DNA of 53,995 bases from Bigelowiella natans CCMP2755. Its lineage: Eukaryota; Cercozoa; Chlorarachniophyceae. The first letter of the stretch is position 1. Every line of letters begins with the position of its first letter. Position numbers and translations under genes: made by a program. The notes below the pieces were generated by a model that was not told the origin of the DNA, searched no databases, and saw only the letters and a program-made list of their open reading frames with translations. The stretch is taken from NCBI GenBank assembly GCA_000320545.1, contig ADNK01000324.1:1-53995 (forward strand), given 5' to 3'. Shown piece after piece: positions 24,656-35,300 of the stretch.

Positions 24656-27036
24656 ATGAGTGCTCTGTTGCTCCTCGCACTGGCGTCCCTGCACCTCCAG
24701 GCAAATGCACGCGTCGATTCCCAAAAGAGAAGCTCTGCGATGCTCGATCTTTCATCTGAGTCATCGCATCTTCCTGTCGTGAACCACAGTCTTCATCACT
24801 CGCGGAAGGGCTCTCGCAACCACAACCATTACATTCAAAGAAAGGGTCATTCAAATATGACCGTCTACGGGCAACCGCCGCCTATTGTGCATGGGGATAG
24901 CATTTGTACTGAGCTGACAGTCAACATCGGAGGAATTTTTAGCGTCGTTGCTTCGATGGGTCTCGAGGTCAAATACGGTGGAGTTAAAGATGGCCAAAAT
25001 CAATACGCCATCTCAGGATTTGGCGGCCTGGAATTGAAAGTTGGTGCTTCTATTCTATCGATCTCACTAGCAATGAGGGGAGACGTTGAGATGGAGTTCC
25101 TTGGGCCTAAAAATCTCAATAGTCCCGCCGCTGTCGCTGCTTGGGCTCTCCGGAAGTATGCTTACAATCATTTACAGGATACCGGATTAATAAAAGTGCT
25201 CGCTTTAGCAAATTCAACGGCAGATGATCTGAATAATCTCGAAAATCATGTCACAGCAGCTTCTACAGGCGACACTTATAATCCTCGACTCTTACAGAGA
25301 GCCTTCAAATCTCTGTATGTGCAGTTCGCGTACAACGTTATATTCGCCTTTGGGTCTAAACACAAAACAAACCTTTACAATCCGTTGCACGACGCATTCG
25401 AAAAAGCTAAGAAAAACAGTACACTCGCAAATAAGGAAATGATCTATATTGAAGCTATGGAAAGAATTTGGAGCGGGGTCTACTTGGGAGTAGACAGAGT
25501 CGGTGACTCCGATGCCAATTTTGTCATGGATAAATTTTCCTGCAAGGATGTGAGTGTGAACATGAAAAACAATCAGTTTGTTCACCCTACAACAGACAAA
25601 ATGGACCAAGACCACTATCTACAAGCCGCAAAACGCGTTTGCATACTATTCAAGTCGCCGATAGTTCTTGGAGCTGATAGGAGCACCAAATTTCGCGATA
25701 CAAATAAAGAGAACGAAAATATAAAGTTAAACTTGATACGGTTTTTCCCAGAGTTGTTCCCTCCTGCATCACTGAGCGACGAAGACAAAGCATCATGGTT
25801 ATCGTTATCTGATCAATAGCACTAACGCAGTTTTTCCTAATGTTACTTTTGAAGTTGATTTGGTTTCTTTAATTTCGCTGCAGTGCTAACAACAAGCATA
25901 TGCTCTGCTCTTCTGATAGGTATGAAGGTACGTATGTAGGCTATTTCAACCAGGGGAAATTTACAGAAACTGTACAACGAGAAGCTCTTTACCAAAAACT
26001 TAAGAAAGAAAATAAGGTTAAAATGGACGGCGCCAACTGGAAGGGAGTAGTACCCATGAGCTATGGAATGGGCGTTGCAATGAGTCAATCTTTAAGCGAA
26101 TTGGACAAACCAACAAAACCAAATACAAACCTGTACTGGGTCATCGTCCATGGAATGATGGCACTTACTCCATCAAGAATGAAAGAGGCCTTCAACTCCA
26201 AGCTCACAGCTGATGCAGGTTGCACTGGGAAATGCACATGTAGGCTCGACAAGGTCACCCTAAAAGTTGAATTCGGCGTCTCCATTGGCGGTGGAAGCCC
26301 AGTCTGCTCTGCAGACAACCCTCTACTTCTCTCAGCTGGATATGCAAGAGAGGCCACCACTGACACTTCCACATGCGAACTAGGTGAGTTTCAGCAAGGG
26401 TCATGGACTTACGCACTTGCAATAAACCCTATCGACGCGCTCTCCTTCAAGGGTGAATTTCCTGCAGACGGCTCCGGATGGAAAATAAGTACAGCGATTC
26501 TTGGACCCAAACCAACAGTCCCACCTGGAACATGGGCTGCAGTGGAGAAGGCTGGCCAAGCTGCCCTTATTGATCTCGGAAAGGCACTCACAAAGAGCGC
26601 TATGAGTTTAGGAGAACTTGCAATGAAGAAAGAGCTCACCCTCGAATCTTCAGGACCAATTCTAAATGCATTCTTTGCAGACGTTGAGAGTGGCGTCAAA
26701 AAAGCGGCAAAGTCGGGAGGAAAAGGAATGCTTGCATATCTAACAGGAGCAGGAGGAGGCGAGTCGGGAATCTTCATTGGTTTAGCTGGAAAACTTGGAA
26801 ATCTAGTCGGAAAGGTCTCCCCTGTTACTTTTGAAACTAGTAACTTGATCGGTCTTGAAATCGAAATTTCCAAGGAAGGCGACGACCCAGTCACCATTAC
26901 CTTTAATTACCTAACGAGTAAAGAACTAAAATTTGGTACAGCCCCCATTCCCGTCGGTCCTGGCGTCGCCGTCGGGGTCAAAGGATTTGGAGCTTCAGAG
27001 ACTTCGCAGAAACTTTATGAGACTAGTTTCAGCTAA
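24656..27036 (+). CDS. Secreted protein of unknown function, two exons
   Basis: I do not recognise the family. Exon 1 (24656-25797) starts MSALLLLALASLHLQANA, a clear signal peptide. A His- and Ser-rich stretch follows, then Gly-rich alternating hydrophobic segments (TVNIGGIFSVVASMGLEVKY, YAISGFGGLELKVGASILSI) that suggest beta-strands, then a helical part with several Cys. A donor at 25798 (GTTATC) and acceptor at 25918-25919 join in phase to give KASW|YEGTYVGYFNQGKF, so both long open frames form one protein of 752 residues. Exon 2 contains WKGVVPMSYGMGVAMSQS, a Cys cluster (CTGKCTCRLDK), ELGEFQQGSWTYALAINPID and a second Gly-rich beta-like region near the end (PIPVGPGVAVGVKGFGASE). No membrane anchor. 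The donor is not ideal, so two separate genes remain possible. Confidence 0.75.
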
Positions 27037-29081
27037 AGGATTTGGCGTTGCATTATGACCATGGCATGTACAGTGATTCATAGTCACGCATGGGCCTGCA
27101 CACACGTTTGTAAGCGCAATAATTATTTCTCATTATATAGCTTTGCATTGCGTCTGTGTACGTGTAATTGTAGGAGCGCTAGATGTCACATGTGCACACA
27201 CATTATAGCCACCTATAGCCGCCACGCATGTGTGCGCACGTTGGGAATGCCATGGCTATGGTAGACAATCATAGACAACGAAATATTACATGTCTATTAC
27301 ATATATTATGTTACTGTGTCTATAATGACACAGTATTCTTCGCTGTCGTCGTTGTGAGACGGTGCCATGACGAAGAATTGTTTATTTCTATGTGGCCATC
27401 CTTTACTACTAGCTCGATCATGACTAATGCCACAGTGACGACGTGTCTAGGTGTATCACACGCAATCACATCGCACAGCATGTGTGATTTGACGCACAAC
27501 GTGGTGTGTACAACATTGCATCGCGCTCTATGAATCACAGCTAAATGAGAAATCCCACATGTGGCTAGCGATAGTTGTCGACATACGCATGGCATGCGTG
27601 GCGGGCTTTGCATTTGTCGTCACCTCGGTCGACACAAACTGAAGAGCAACCTAGCGCTCATGTGGCCCGCTTTTGAGGTCCCAAGTCTCACATCACCCCT
27701 GCGGCAGCGGGAAAATTTTTGAAATTTTGGGGGCCCAAAGTCAAAAATCTTCAACAGCAAATGAATGAAATTGATGGAACATTTCAATCCAAAATTGCAA
27801 TGAGAAACCTGCAAACATGGCCGTGCAATGTGTTTGCGTGCGACGCACATGCGCGCTACCAAACTGGCTGCATGCACTGTGCATGCCGACCCATCCAAAA
27901 TCAAACTTGGATCAAAAATCACAATGAAGTGCACAGCAACCGTTTCACACGCCATTGGTGCGATTGCTAGCGCATGGATGACGGCTGGAGCTCTCGGGTC
28001 ATCGATGCAAGGGACAATGATTGCGTGGAGCATGGCACAAGTTGCAAGCACATGCATGCAAACACACAAAGTTGTGAAAGCCAGCCGAGCACCATGAGTG
28101 CAATCGACTGATGACATGCAAGTCAAACATCCGCCAGCGGCAAAATCTTTCCATCATGCTCATCGGAGGTCATCTCTCTCTCTTGGCGCGTCTTCCTCCC
28201 CCCCTCCTCCTTCAGTCCTCCTCCTCCTCCTCCTGATCTTGGAGATCATTGGAAATGGCTCTCCCGTTAGTGGGGTTGGCATGGCTACACCAGCATGGCT
28301 TGCCCTGCATTTTCGGAGAACGTGAGCCGAGCATTCCTGTGTTTTCGAAGCCTGGACAAAATGAAACACGATGTCGCAGGGCTCTTTTCTGCAAAAATGC
28401 CTTCGCATTTGGCGGGTTGGACGCGCGACTCCTGTGGTGTTCTTGGCAGTCGCACAGCACATCGACCAAAATTCGGGGAAAACTCGCAGCATTTTCTACC
28501 CACGACAACAAAGAAAGGCCCGACCGCCAAGTCCTTGCTTCAGTTTCTCCACCTGTGTCCTTGTCAGTGAAACTTTTGAAGACAGTTCAATGGGCAACTT
28601 TTTCTTCGGAAATTCACCGACAACTTGACTCAGGCGATCTCAAATTTGGGTGACATGTGACCATTTCGGCAAAAACACGAATTGAATGCAACCATGGGTG
28701 TCAAACAATGGGCAAACTTCAGGTGAAAAAATTGAATTTGTGACTTTTCGTGAAACTGCTACTGAAAATCAAGTTTCGAATGTGCAATCCTCCCCATCCA
28801 GGAACGTCCTATGAACGCCTTTGGGAGACTCCTGCGGGCGACAAAAGCGCTCGCTAGCGGCGGAAGCAGTGCAACTATGCGAATTGGAACCATTGGCGTC
28901 TCTTGAGCTCGAGCAGGGCGGTTCGGCCCACAATTTCAGACAAGAATTCTCTTTTCCACAATGCAAGGCAGGTGACGCGCGAAGCGCGTTGGCTCCGCGA
29001 GGGTGTGTTTTGAGCAAGTGCATGCCAACAGGGCTGCCGACAGCTTTTTTTCACAAAATGTGCAAATCATCATCGCGAAAT

Positions 29082-29120
29082 GCGGAAAATGATGCGGACT
29101 TTTTGTGCATCATTTTCCGC
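29082..29120. repeat. Perfect 14-bp inverted repeat (hairpin)
   Basis: Arms GCGGAAAATGATGC at 29082-29095 and GCATCATTTTCCGC at 29107-29120 are exact reverse complements around an 11-base loop. It sits in gene-free DNA, away from either gene end, so a terminator role is not evident. Confidence 0.85.
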
Positions 29121-29999
29121 GGCTTGCGGGCTTCAGCGCGCGCTTTGGTGCAGAGTTGCGCTAGGCTGAACATGACACATGCAGCCGCTGCAGATGCGGA
29201 AAGGGAAAACAGTGGGTCACATGATTGCTAGGTTGCCCTGAAGCGACTTTGCCATCGAGCAGTGAAATGACGAGTGCCTTTGAGCAAAATGAACAAACGA
29301 TGGACAATGGCAATGCGCACATGTGCTTGTGTGCATCCAAATCTGAAGCGCGACAAACGGTGTTGCAGCTAGCTCGCGACGTACCGGAAAGCTATGGAAT
29401 GTGCACACGCACATGGAATGCTGTGTGAAGAACAAAATGAACAATGAGAGTTGATGTTCATTCATGTTAGTTAGTGCATCTAGACATGTTCATCGCAGAT
29501 GTCAAATCACAATGCATTACATGCATGCAGCTCCGCGCTCTTTCTCTCGATCCGCCCTGCTAAGCCGAGCCAGCGAGCCGCTTCAACCAAGCTGTTCTAC
29601 GTGCTGCACGTTGCATTCTGCTGCAGCGCGACATGCATCGCAAGCTACTGGATGTCGCGTTGCTATAGTTGCTATAGTTGTCGCCATGGCGGAGCGACAT
29701 GCATCATGTGCGCCGCGTCATGTACACAGCAGCGCTACACAGAGATGTATGCTCGCATCGTGCGTCGTGCATCAAACTTCGACATGCACTGGCACAGAGT
29801 TAAGCCAGATATCATCTTGCTTCTTGCGGTTCATGATGGGTTTGAACGGAAGCTGTGACTAGGCATGCACGCTTTGCGACACATGCATCGCAAATTGTGC
29901 GTACGCTGTATACTCACATCTATCAGTCTCTCCCTTCGCAATGTTTAGATGTCTCGAGAGTAAAAGTCATGTAGACACTTCAGGTGGAGTTTTCATTTC

Positions 30000-30185
30000 T
30001 CTATAAATTATAACTCTATTATTTTGGCATGGCTCTTGCCTCATAAGTCAACGGTGAAACGCATCGACTTATTTTTCATTTTAAAAACATCCGACTCAAC
30101 ACGCTGTTGCTCTTGTTCTGACTGTATTTCTGAAGAAATCTTCTGCTCAGAAGTCCCTACTTTCTCAGCGAAGTTGGCAGGAGTC
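30000..30185 (-). pseudogene. Duplicated, frameshifted copy of the repeat-protein tail
   Basis: On the minus strand this stretch repeats the end of the adjacent gene (30231 to about 30345) and some of its 3' flank. Both copies contain CGCATCGACTTATTTTT and CTTGTTCTGACT on the plus strand, and both continue into a similar ATTATTTTG flank. The copy is open from an acceptor-like TAG (about 30183), reading TPANFAEKVGTSEQKISSEI, but lacks one base relative to the parent before KNKSMR and stops early. It may be a relic or an unused alternative last exon. Confidence 0.65.
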
Positions 30186-30230
30186 TAGAAAATTACAGAT
30201 TTCCAATTATTTTGAGATGAAATTCTTGTC

Positions 30231-31900
30231 TCACAACTGAATGACAACTCGCATCGACTTATTTTTGGTTTTGAATACATTCGAGGTGCCCTGTCCTTGT
30301 TCTGACTCCAGCTGACTTTCTGGAGAAGCTTTTTGGTCAAGAACTCGATTGCTACCTTTCAACTCCTCCGCACCATCAGAAGCTTCATTTTCGAATCGCG
30401 GCGACTGTGCTTGTGTGGGAGCTTGTGTAGAAGTCAGCCCGTCGAGGAGGTCATCACGGCCGTTCAGCTCCTCGGCACTTGAGCCAGTTTCATTATAAAT
30501 AAATCGCCGCACCGGTGTTTGCGGAGAGGTCACACGGTCCAAGAGTCCGCCACGGTCATTTGACCCCCCGTCATCGTTTGCAGCTTGCGTATAAAATTGC
30601 TGCGGCTGTATTTTCAGCCTCTCGAGGCGTTTATCATAGCCTTTTGACTCCTCTACATCATCTGCAGCTTGGTTTTGAAATCGCCGCGACAGTAATCCTA
30701 ATTCGTCGAGGAGTCCATCATGGTCTTTCAGCTCCTCAGCACCATTGCCAGCTTGATCATGGAATCTCTGTGAGGCTAGCTCTATCACATGTTTCGCCGA
30801 CTGGACAACTCCCTGAATTGTATCATCAAATCATGTATGCATACAACAGAATCAGCTCCCACCACCGCCCAAACCGCACTGGTAAAAAATTAACAATTTG
30901 TTTGTCATACGATACCGGTTCTTTCGTCGCTCTCAAGAGATGGGACCGTCGAGCTCCCGGAATGGAGACACCGCCGCCATCATCTCCCCCTAATTCGAGA
31001 CCCCATCCTGTCGCGGATGCGAAGAAGAACGCGTGCCTTTTGCCTCTGCTCCCCATCATCAAACCACCACCACCACCACCACCGCCGCCGTCGACTCTCC
31101 GCAGCCGAATCTCCTCGCTATGTCCTTGATTCTTGCCTTTGCACCGAAGGACCGCGCGCGGCCTTCTAACGCTGAGGAACCGCCCTGAAGCCACGGAGCG
31201 GATGGAAACAACTGCCCTTTGTCGGATCTGCGACAAAGAATCCAGGTGCCAGACGTCATGCTGCACAGTCTTCGCGCCGCGCCGGCTTCGGGATAGAATT
31301 TGCCATTTCTGAGCCTGCGTTGCTACGGAAATATCTACGGGAGACGATGCACGAGCATCGTCGGTGGTATTACTGAGGGCGTTTCCATTTTTATTGCTAT
31401 CTACCCCCTTCACCCCAGCTTGCATCAGCCCCACGTCGCCCTGTGGACTCAGAAGTGTAAGAAGCCGACCTCGGTACGAGATTGTGTACTGGCCCTTCCT
31501 CCCACACCGTGTGACAGTCAACGGCGTCCCCATTGCGCTGTTGCTGGCATGATTCTCGAGGCGGGGCTTCATCGTTGGGAGGACAGCAAAGGACTTGGCA
31601 TCCGTTTGAGGGGGGAGGCCGCCCTTGCTTTTCGAGAAATTCGATGAGTCCCATGGTTTGCCGAAGGCAAGATTGCGTTGCCGGTGATGCTTTACATTTT
31701 CCCTAATCGCTATTTCGAGCTTGCGCACCATCCGGTCGCTTATCAGGTTGTAGCGATACCTGTAGTCTTTAGTCCAGAACGCCTCGTTTGAAAGGGATGA
31801 AAGAGAGGGGCGGCGGCGGCTGATTTTTGAACTTTCAGCTCCTGCACCGTCATTCATATCGTTCTTGGCGCTAATACTTCACACGCAAACACACACACAA

Positions 31901-31940
<40 letters not shown>

Positions 31941-32215
31941 TGTGAGCATACTACACTGTAAGGGAAGTCCCCATGCAAATGGAGGATCATAGGAAATGCC
32001 GTTCACACGCTGCTTGTTTACCTCATGCGTGGCGTCTCCCTGACGAGGGGGCGGCAAAGTATCCTTCTAGCGCCAGGGAGAACTCTGATGACTTCGGAGA
32101 TGACAAATTCATCCTCGCGGTGCACGGGGGAAGCTGCGCCACTTACACCCTGATGCTTCGAATCTCTAGTCTTAGCTAACAACCGCTCGCTTCTGTAAAC
32201 ATAAGATTTCATCAT
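30231..32215 (-). CDS. Basic protein with C-terminal tandem repeats, unknown function
   Basis: Exons 32215-32022, 31870-30880 and 30812-30231 join in phase (588 residues). The start is ATG at 32215, MMKSYVYRSERLLAKTRDSK. The first join gives ETPRM|SAKNDMNDGAGAE. The middle exon is Arg/Lys-rich. It contains RKGQYTISYRGRLLTLL, QKWQILSRS and VVSIRSVASGRFLSVRRPRA, short strands reminiscent of a beta-trefoil fold (weak resemblance). The second intron would be only 67 bases; if it is not used, the protein ends at 30826. The last exon holds about five degenerate units of near 31 residues, each starting F-x-x-x-A/T and containing EEL-x-x-x-D-x-LLD. Residues in the units are acidic, the opposite of the basic middle. 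No signal peptide is evident. Its 5' end lies only 138 bp from the stop of the next gene on the same strand. Confidence 0.65.
30290..30790 (-). repeat. Degenerate coding tandem repeat, about 93-bp unit
   Basis: About five copies in the last exon of the repeat protein. Protein signatures are FHDQAGNGAEELKDHDGLLD, FQNQAADDVEESKGYDKRLE, FYTQAANDDGGSNDRGGLLD, FIYNETGSSAEELNGRDDLL and FENEASDGAEELKGSNRVLD. Spacing is 29-36 residues. Confidence 0.8.
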
Positions 32216-32353
32216 CGAGACGACGGGCAAAAGTTTTTCGATTCTGCCGGGGAGAACTGCAGACGGAGCAAAACGAGAAGATAGAGAGATAGACACGCAG
32301 ACAGAGAGGCAGGGAAAGATAAAAGCGGTGTGGGATCGGAAGAATCGTTTCTA

Positions 32354-35300
32354 CTACACATCTACCAGCAGCAACACCGCGCCAGTGCTTAGTATCACCA
32401 TCGCATTACTTCCCACACCTCCCCTACACCCTGTTTCGTATTCATATCCATACCGATATGCGCCAACGACACTGCCTACGCAAGGTGCGGGTGGCTGCTG
32501 GGTCTTATCCTGATTGAGGAACGACAACTCGAGCAGCGTGGGCGTTGCCTTCACCAGCCTGAGAAGAGCCTTTGCGCCGACATCTGTGATGCCGTTCCCT
32601 ACTACTGCGAGGCTGCGAAGGCACATCGCACAGTTCAGCGCAACAACAGAATCGCAAAATACACCGATCCCCTCGTCGCCTAAACACGCCCAAGAGACAT
32701 CCAATTCCTCGATATCGCAGGCGTCAATGAGCTGGACGAGATGCGCGCCGGCCTCGGGACCGAGGTCGTTGCGTGAAACATCGACACGCTGGAGGAAATC
32801 GTTCGTGTTGAGGATACCAACCACCGATCTGAGCTGGTCCTCGCCAATGAACATGCGGCGGAATGATATTTCCGTGGCAAGCTCACTCGCCTTCCTCCTT
32901 GCTATGTCAAGAGCTGCACGGCGTCGCTTTAGCTTAAACGCATCCCTCACATCCTTTATTCTGTATTGGGTGATCAGCATCTTTGCCCAGCGCCATCGAA
33001 ACCGCGCTCGGCGGCCGAGAAAGTACCGCCTTTTCTGTGCGAGGAGAAGCTGCAGCTGCTTGTCTGTGTTGTTCTGGTCTATGCCATTTCCGACATCGTT
33101 GCAAGAGTCGAAGCAGCTGCTCTTCCTACTGAAGGATGCGTTGGCTTTGACGGAGCCACCCTTGCTGATGGCAAAGAGTTTCTGTGCTCGCTGTGCCTCC
33201 CGCCTTTTCATCTCCGTGCACGCTTTTGCGTTCAAAATGAGCCGCTCTTGCATGATGGCACCGAAGCCCACCACATGCGGATTGTTGTGCGCGTGGTCCT
33301 GCAGCAGAAGTGAGTGGTACGCGAAGAACCCCATGTCCATCTTCTGAAGCCAGAAATTCGGCGACCCGGGAGAGAACACACGCACAATTGAGACTAAAAT
33401 CGTTAAGAACCACGAAGCTATCTTGAGCAGCAAGATGTTAACGACAAACGACCACCACACAGGGTAGGTCGCATACGCAACGATACCGTAAATCAGATTC
33501 CAGCGAATCGTGCCATATCCGTCCGGCGTGGCGAAAAACACCTTTCCGAACAGCCATAGCAGAAATTGCAGAATCCCAAGGGAGAAATAGGTAATGGCGA
33601 TCGAGTTCAGCGCGGGGATGACGCTGGTCCTGATGGGCTTTACAGCAACCACTAGCGTCGTCAGCAGAATAAACGCAAGTGTCAGCCACAAGGACACCAC
33701 GTAGGCTGCTACTGTATTGAACGTTACGATAGGAATGAGCCTCGGAGCAGCGATGGGAGAGTAACGGTCCCTCTTCTCAAACCCACACTTCCCATTGCGT
33801 AGCTGCAACATGTCGGACTTGTACCGAACGTACAAGTTGATAATGAGGAGGCTAGTGACAAGGCACGCCACGGGTATTACGAGCCGCGCGTAAGTCTCCA
33901 TGAGCAGCAGGACGTCATCGATTTTAATCCCTTGGAACTCCGCCACCCACCACAGCAAGTAGCCGAAAAAGTGGAATAAAATCGAGTCCGACGTCGGGAC
34001 AAGCATATATCGGGTCGGGACTGGGTGGAACCGCAACGTGTCGGAGAACATGCTGGTGTTCGTGTATGTCTCTATCATGTAGTAGCGAATCCACCACATC
34101 GCATTGACCCCTAGAGTCGAGATCACGACGAGCATGGCCACAGAAGCAGAGAGAGCCCCGACAAGGACGAAAGGCGCTCGGAAGTAGTCGAGCGGGTGCT
34201 GTTCCACACGGACGACTCCAAGGTCAAGCAGCACGCAGCAAAGACTCTCTTCCAAATAAAACGGGGTCTTGGTGACATCCTCGTAATACTCAGTGCCGCA
34301 ATCATCCTCCTCGTCGTCATCATCGCTGTCTCCATCCTTGGTTTCGATTTTGACGTGACCCCCCCCCCCCCCCTTGTCGAAGGAGGTTGCAATGGCCTGG
34401 TAGTCTCTTTCCCCAGGTTGTGGCTTCTCGGATTTCACGTCTGCCCTCTTCTTCATTTCTACCATCTCAATGGCTCGAATGGGCTTGGTATGATCTCCTT
34501 TAACACCCGTGTTGCTTGCCATATCCTTTGCTTTCTTTCTCTTGCCCCCCCCCCTCTTCTTAGGGCGGGTTTCGAAAGCGAGATATATGTATGGGATGGC
34601 GAGCGCCTTGGTGAACGCACCGACGAGGACTTTGAGCACGTAGTCCTTACGAAAGCGGATTGTGATGATGGGTAGGTTCGGGTTCTGATACTTAAGTTTC
34701 TCCGGATTGAACTCGAGGAGCTGGCAGTAAAACCGCGCGCGAATATACTTGCGAATCGCGAAGAAGCGGGTTCGGAGATACCCGATCTCCGACACTTCAG
34801 GGATGAAGGGTGGCGGCGGTTGGCCGAACATCGTTCCTGCACCCCCCTCCTGTTTGCCACCGTACATGTCGAGTTTGAGGTGGAATCGCACCGTGTCGCT
34901 AAGCTTGTCACGCACCTGAGTGCCCAGGTTGTGAATCAGTGCGGATGCCGAGACAGCAGGGGCCTTTACCCCGAAGAAATCCGAGACCGAGCTGTTAGAC
35001 TTGTGCCTCCTAGACATTGGCCCGGTCTTCTTCCCTCCTTTGACTTCAGCACTCTGGCTAGTCTCACTAATCGGAAAAAGCGTACCCGCAACGACATCCT
35101 CGCGACTCCCTTTATCAGCGTCGTCGATGATCTCTCCCGTGAACGCGTGTTGATTTTTCCCGGAGGGGCTGTGGAGCCCCGGGAGGATCATGGAGGAAGA
35201 ATCTGATGCTGAGAACGAACACACTTCTCCTTCGACCTCCTCCTCCGCCTCTTCCCTACCCACCTCTTTCCTCTCCGCTTTCTTTCCCTCCTCCTCCTCC

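Larger units (their letters stand above)
27037..30230. other. Long convergent spacer, GCATG-rich, no genes
   Basis: About 3 kb between two gene 3' ends. It is densely filled with GCATGC, TGCATG, CATGCATG and GCGCGC words. Open frames of 60-170 codons occur on both strands, but none shows a known motif, a signal peptide or a splice partner. It includes a short palindrome at 27312-27335, a strong hairpin at 29082-29120 and, at its right end, a decayed copy of the next gene's tail (30030-30185). Confidence 0.6.

Noticed and set aside
27620-28126. A 168-codon minus-strand frame in the GCATG-rich spacer
   Set aside because: The residues follow the local word bias (Ala, Cys, Met, His), it has no motif or splice partner, and similar frames occur on both strands throughout this spacer.
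32514-33347. A 277-codon plus-strand open frame
   Set aside because: It is the antisense shadow of the 5.1-kb exon of the giant membrane protein and has no motif of its own.
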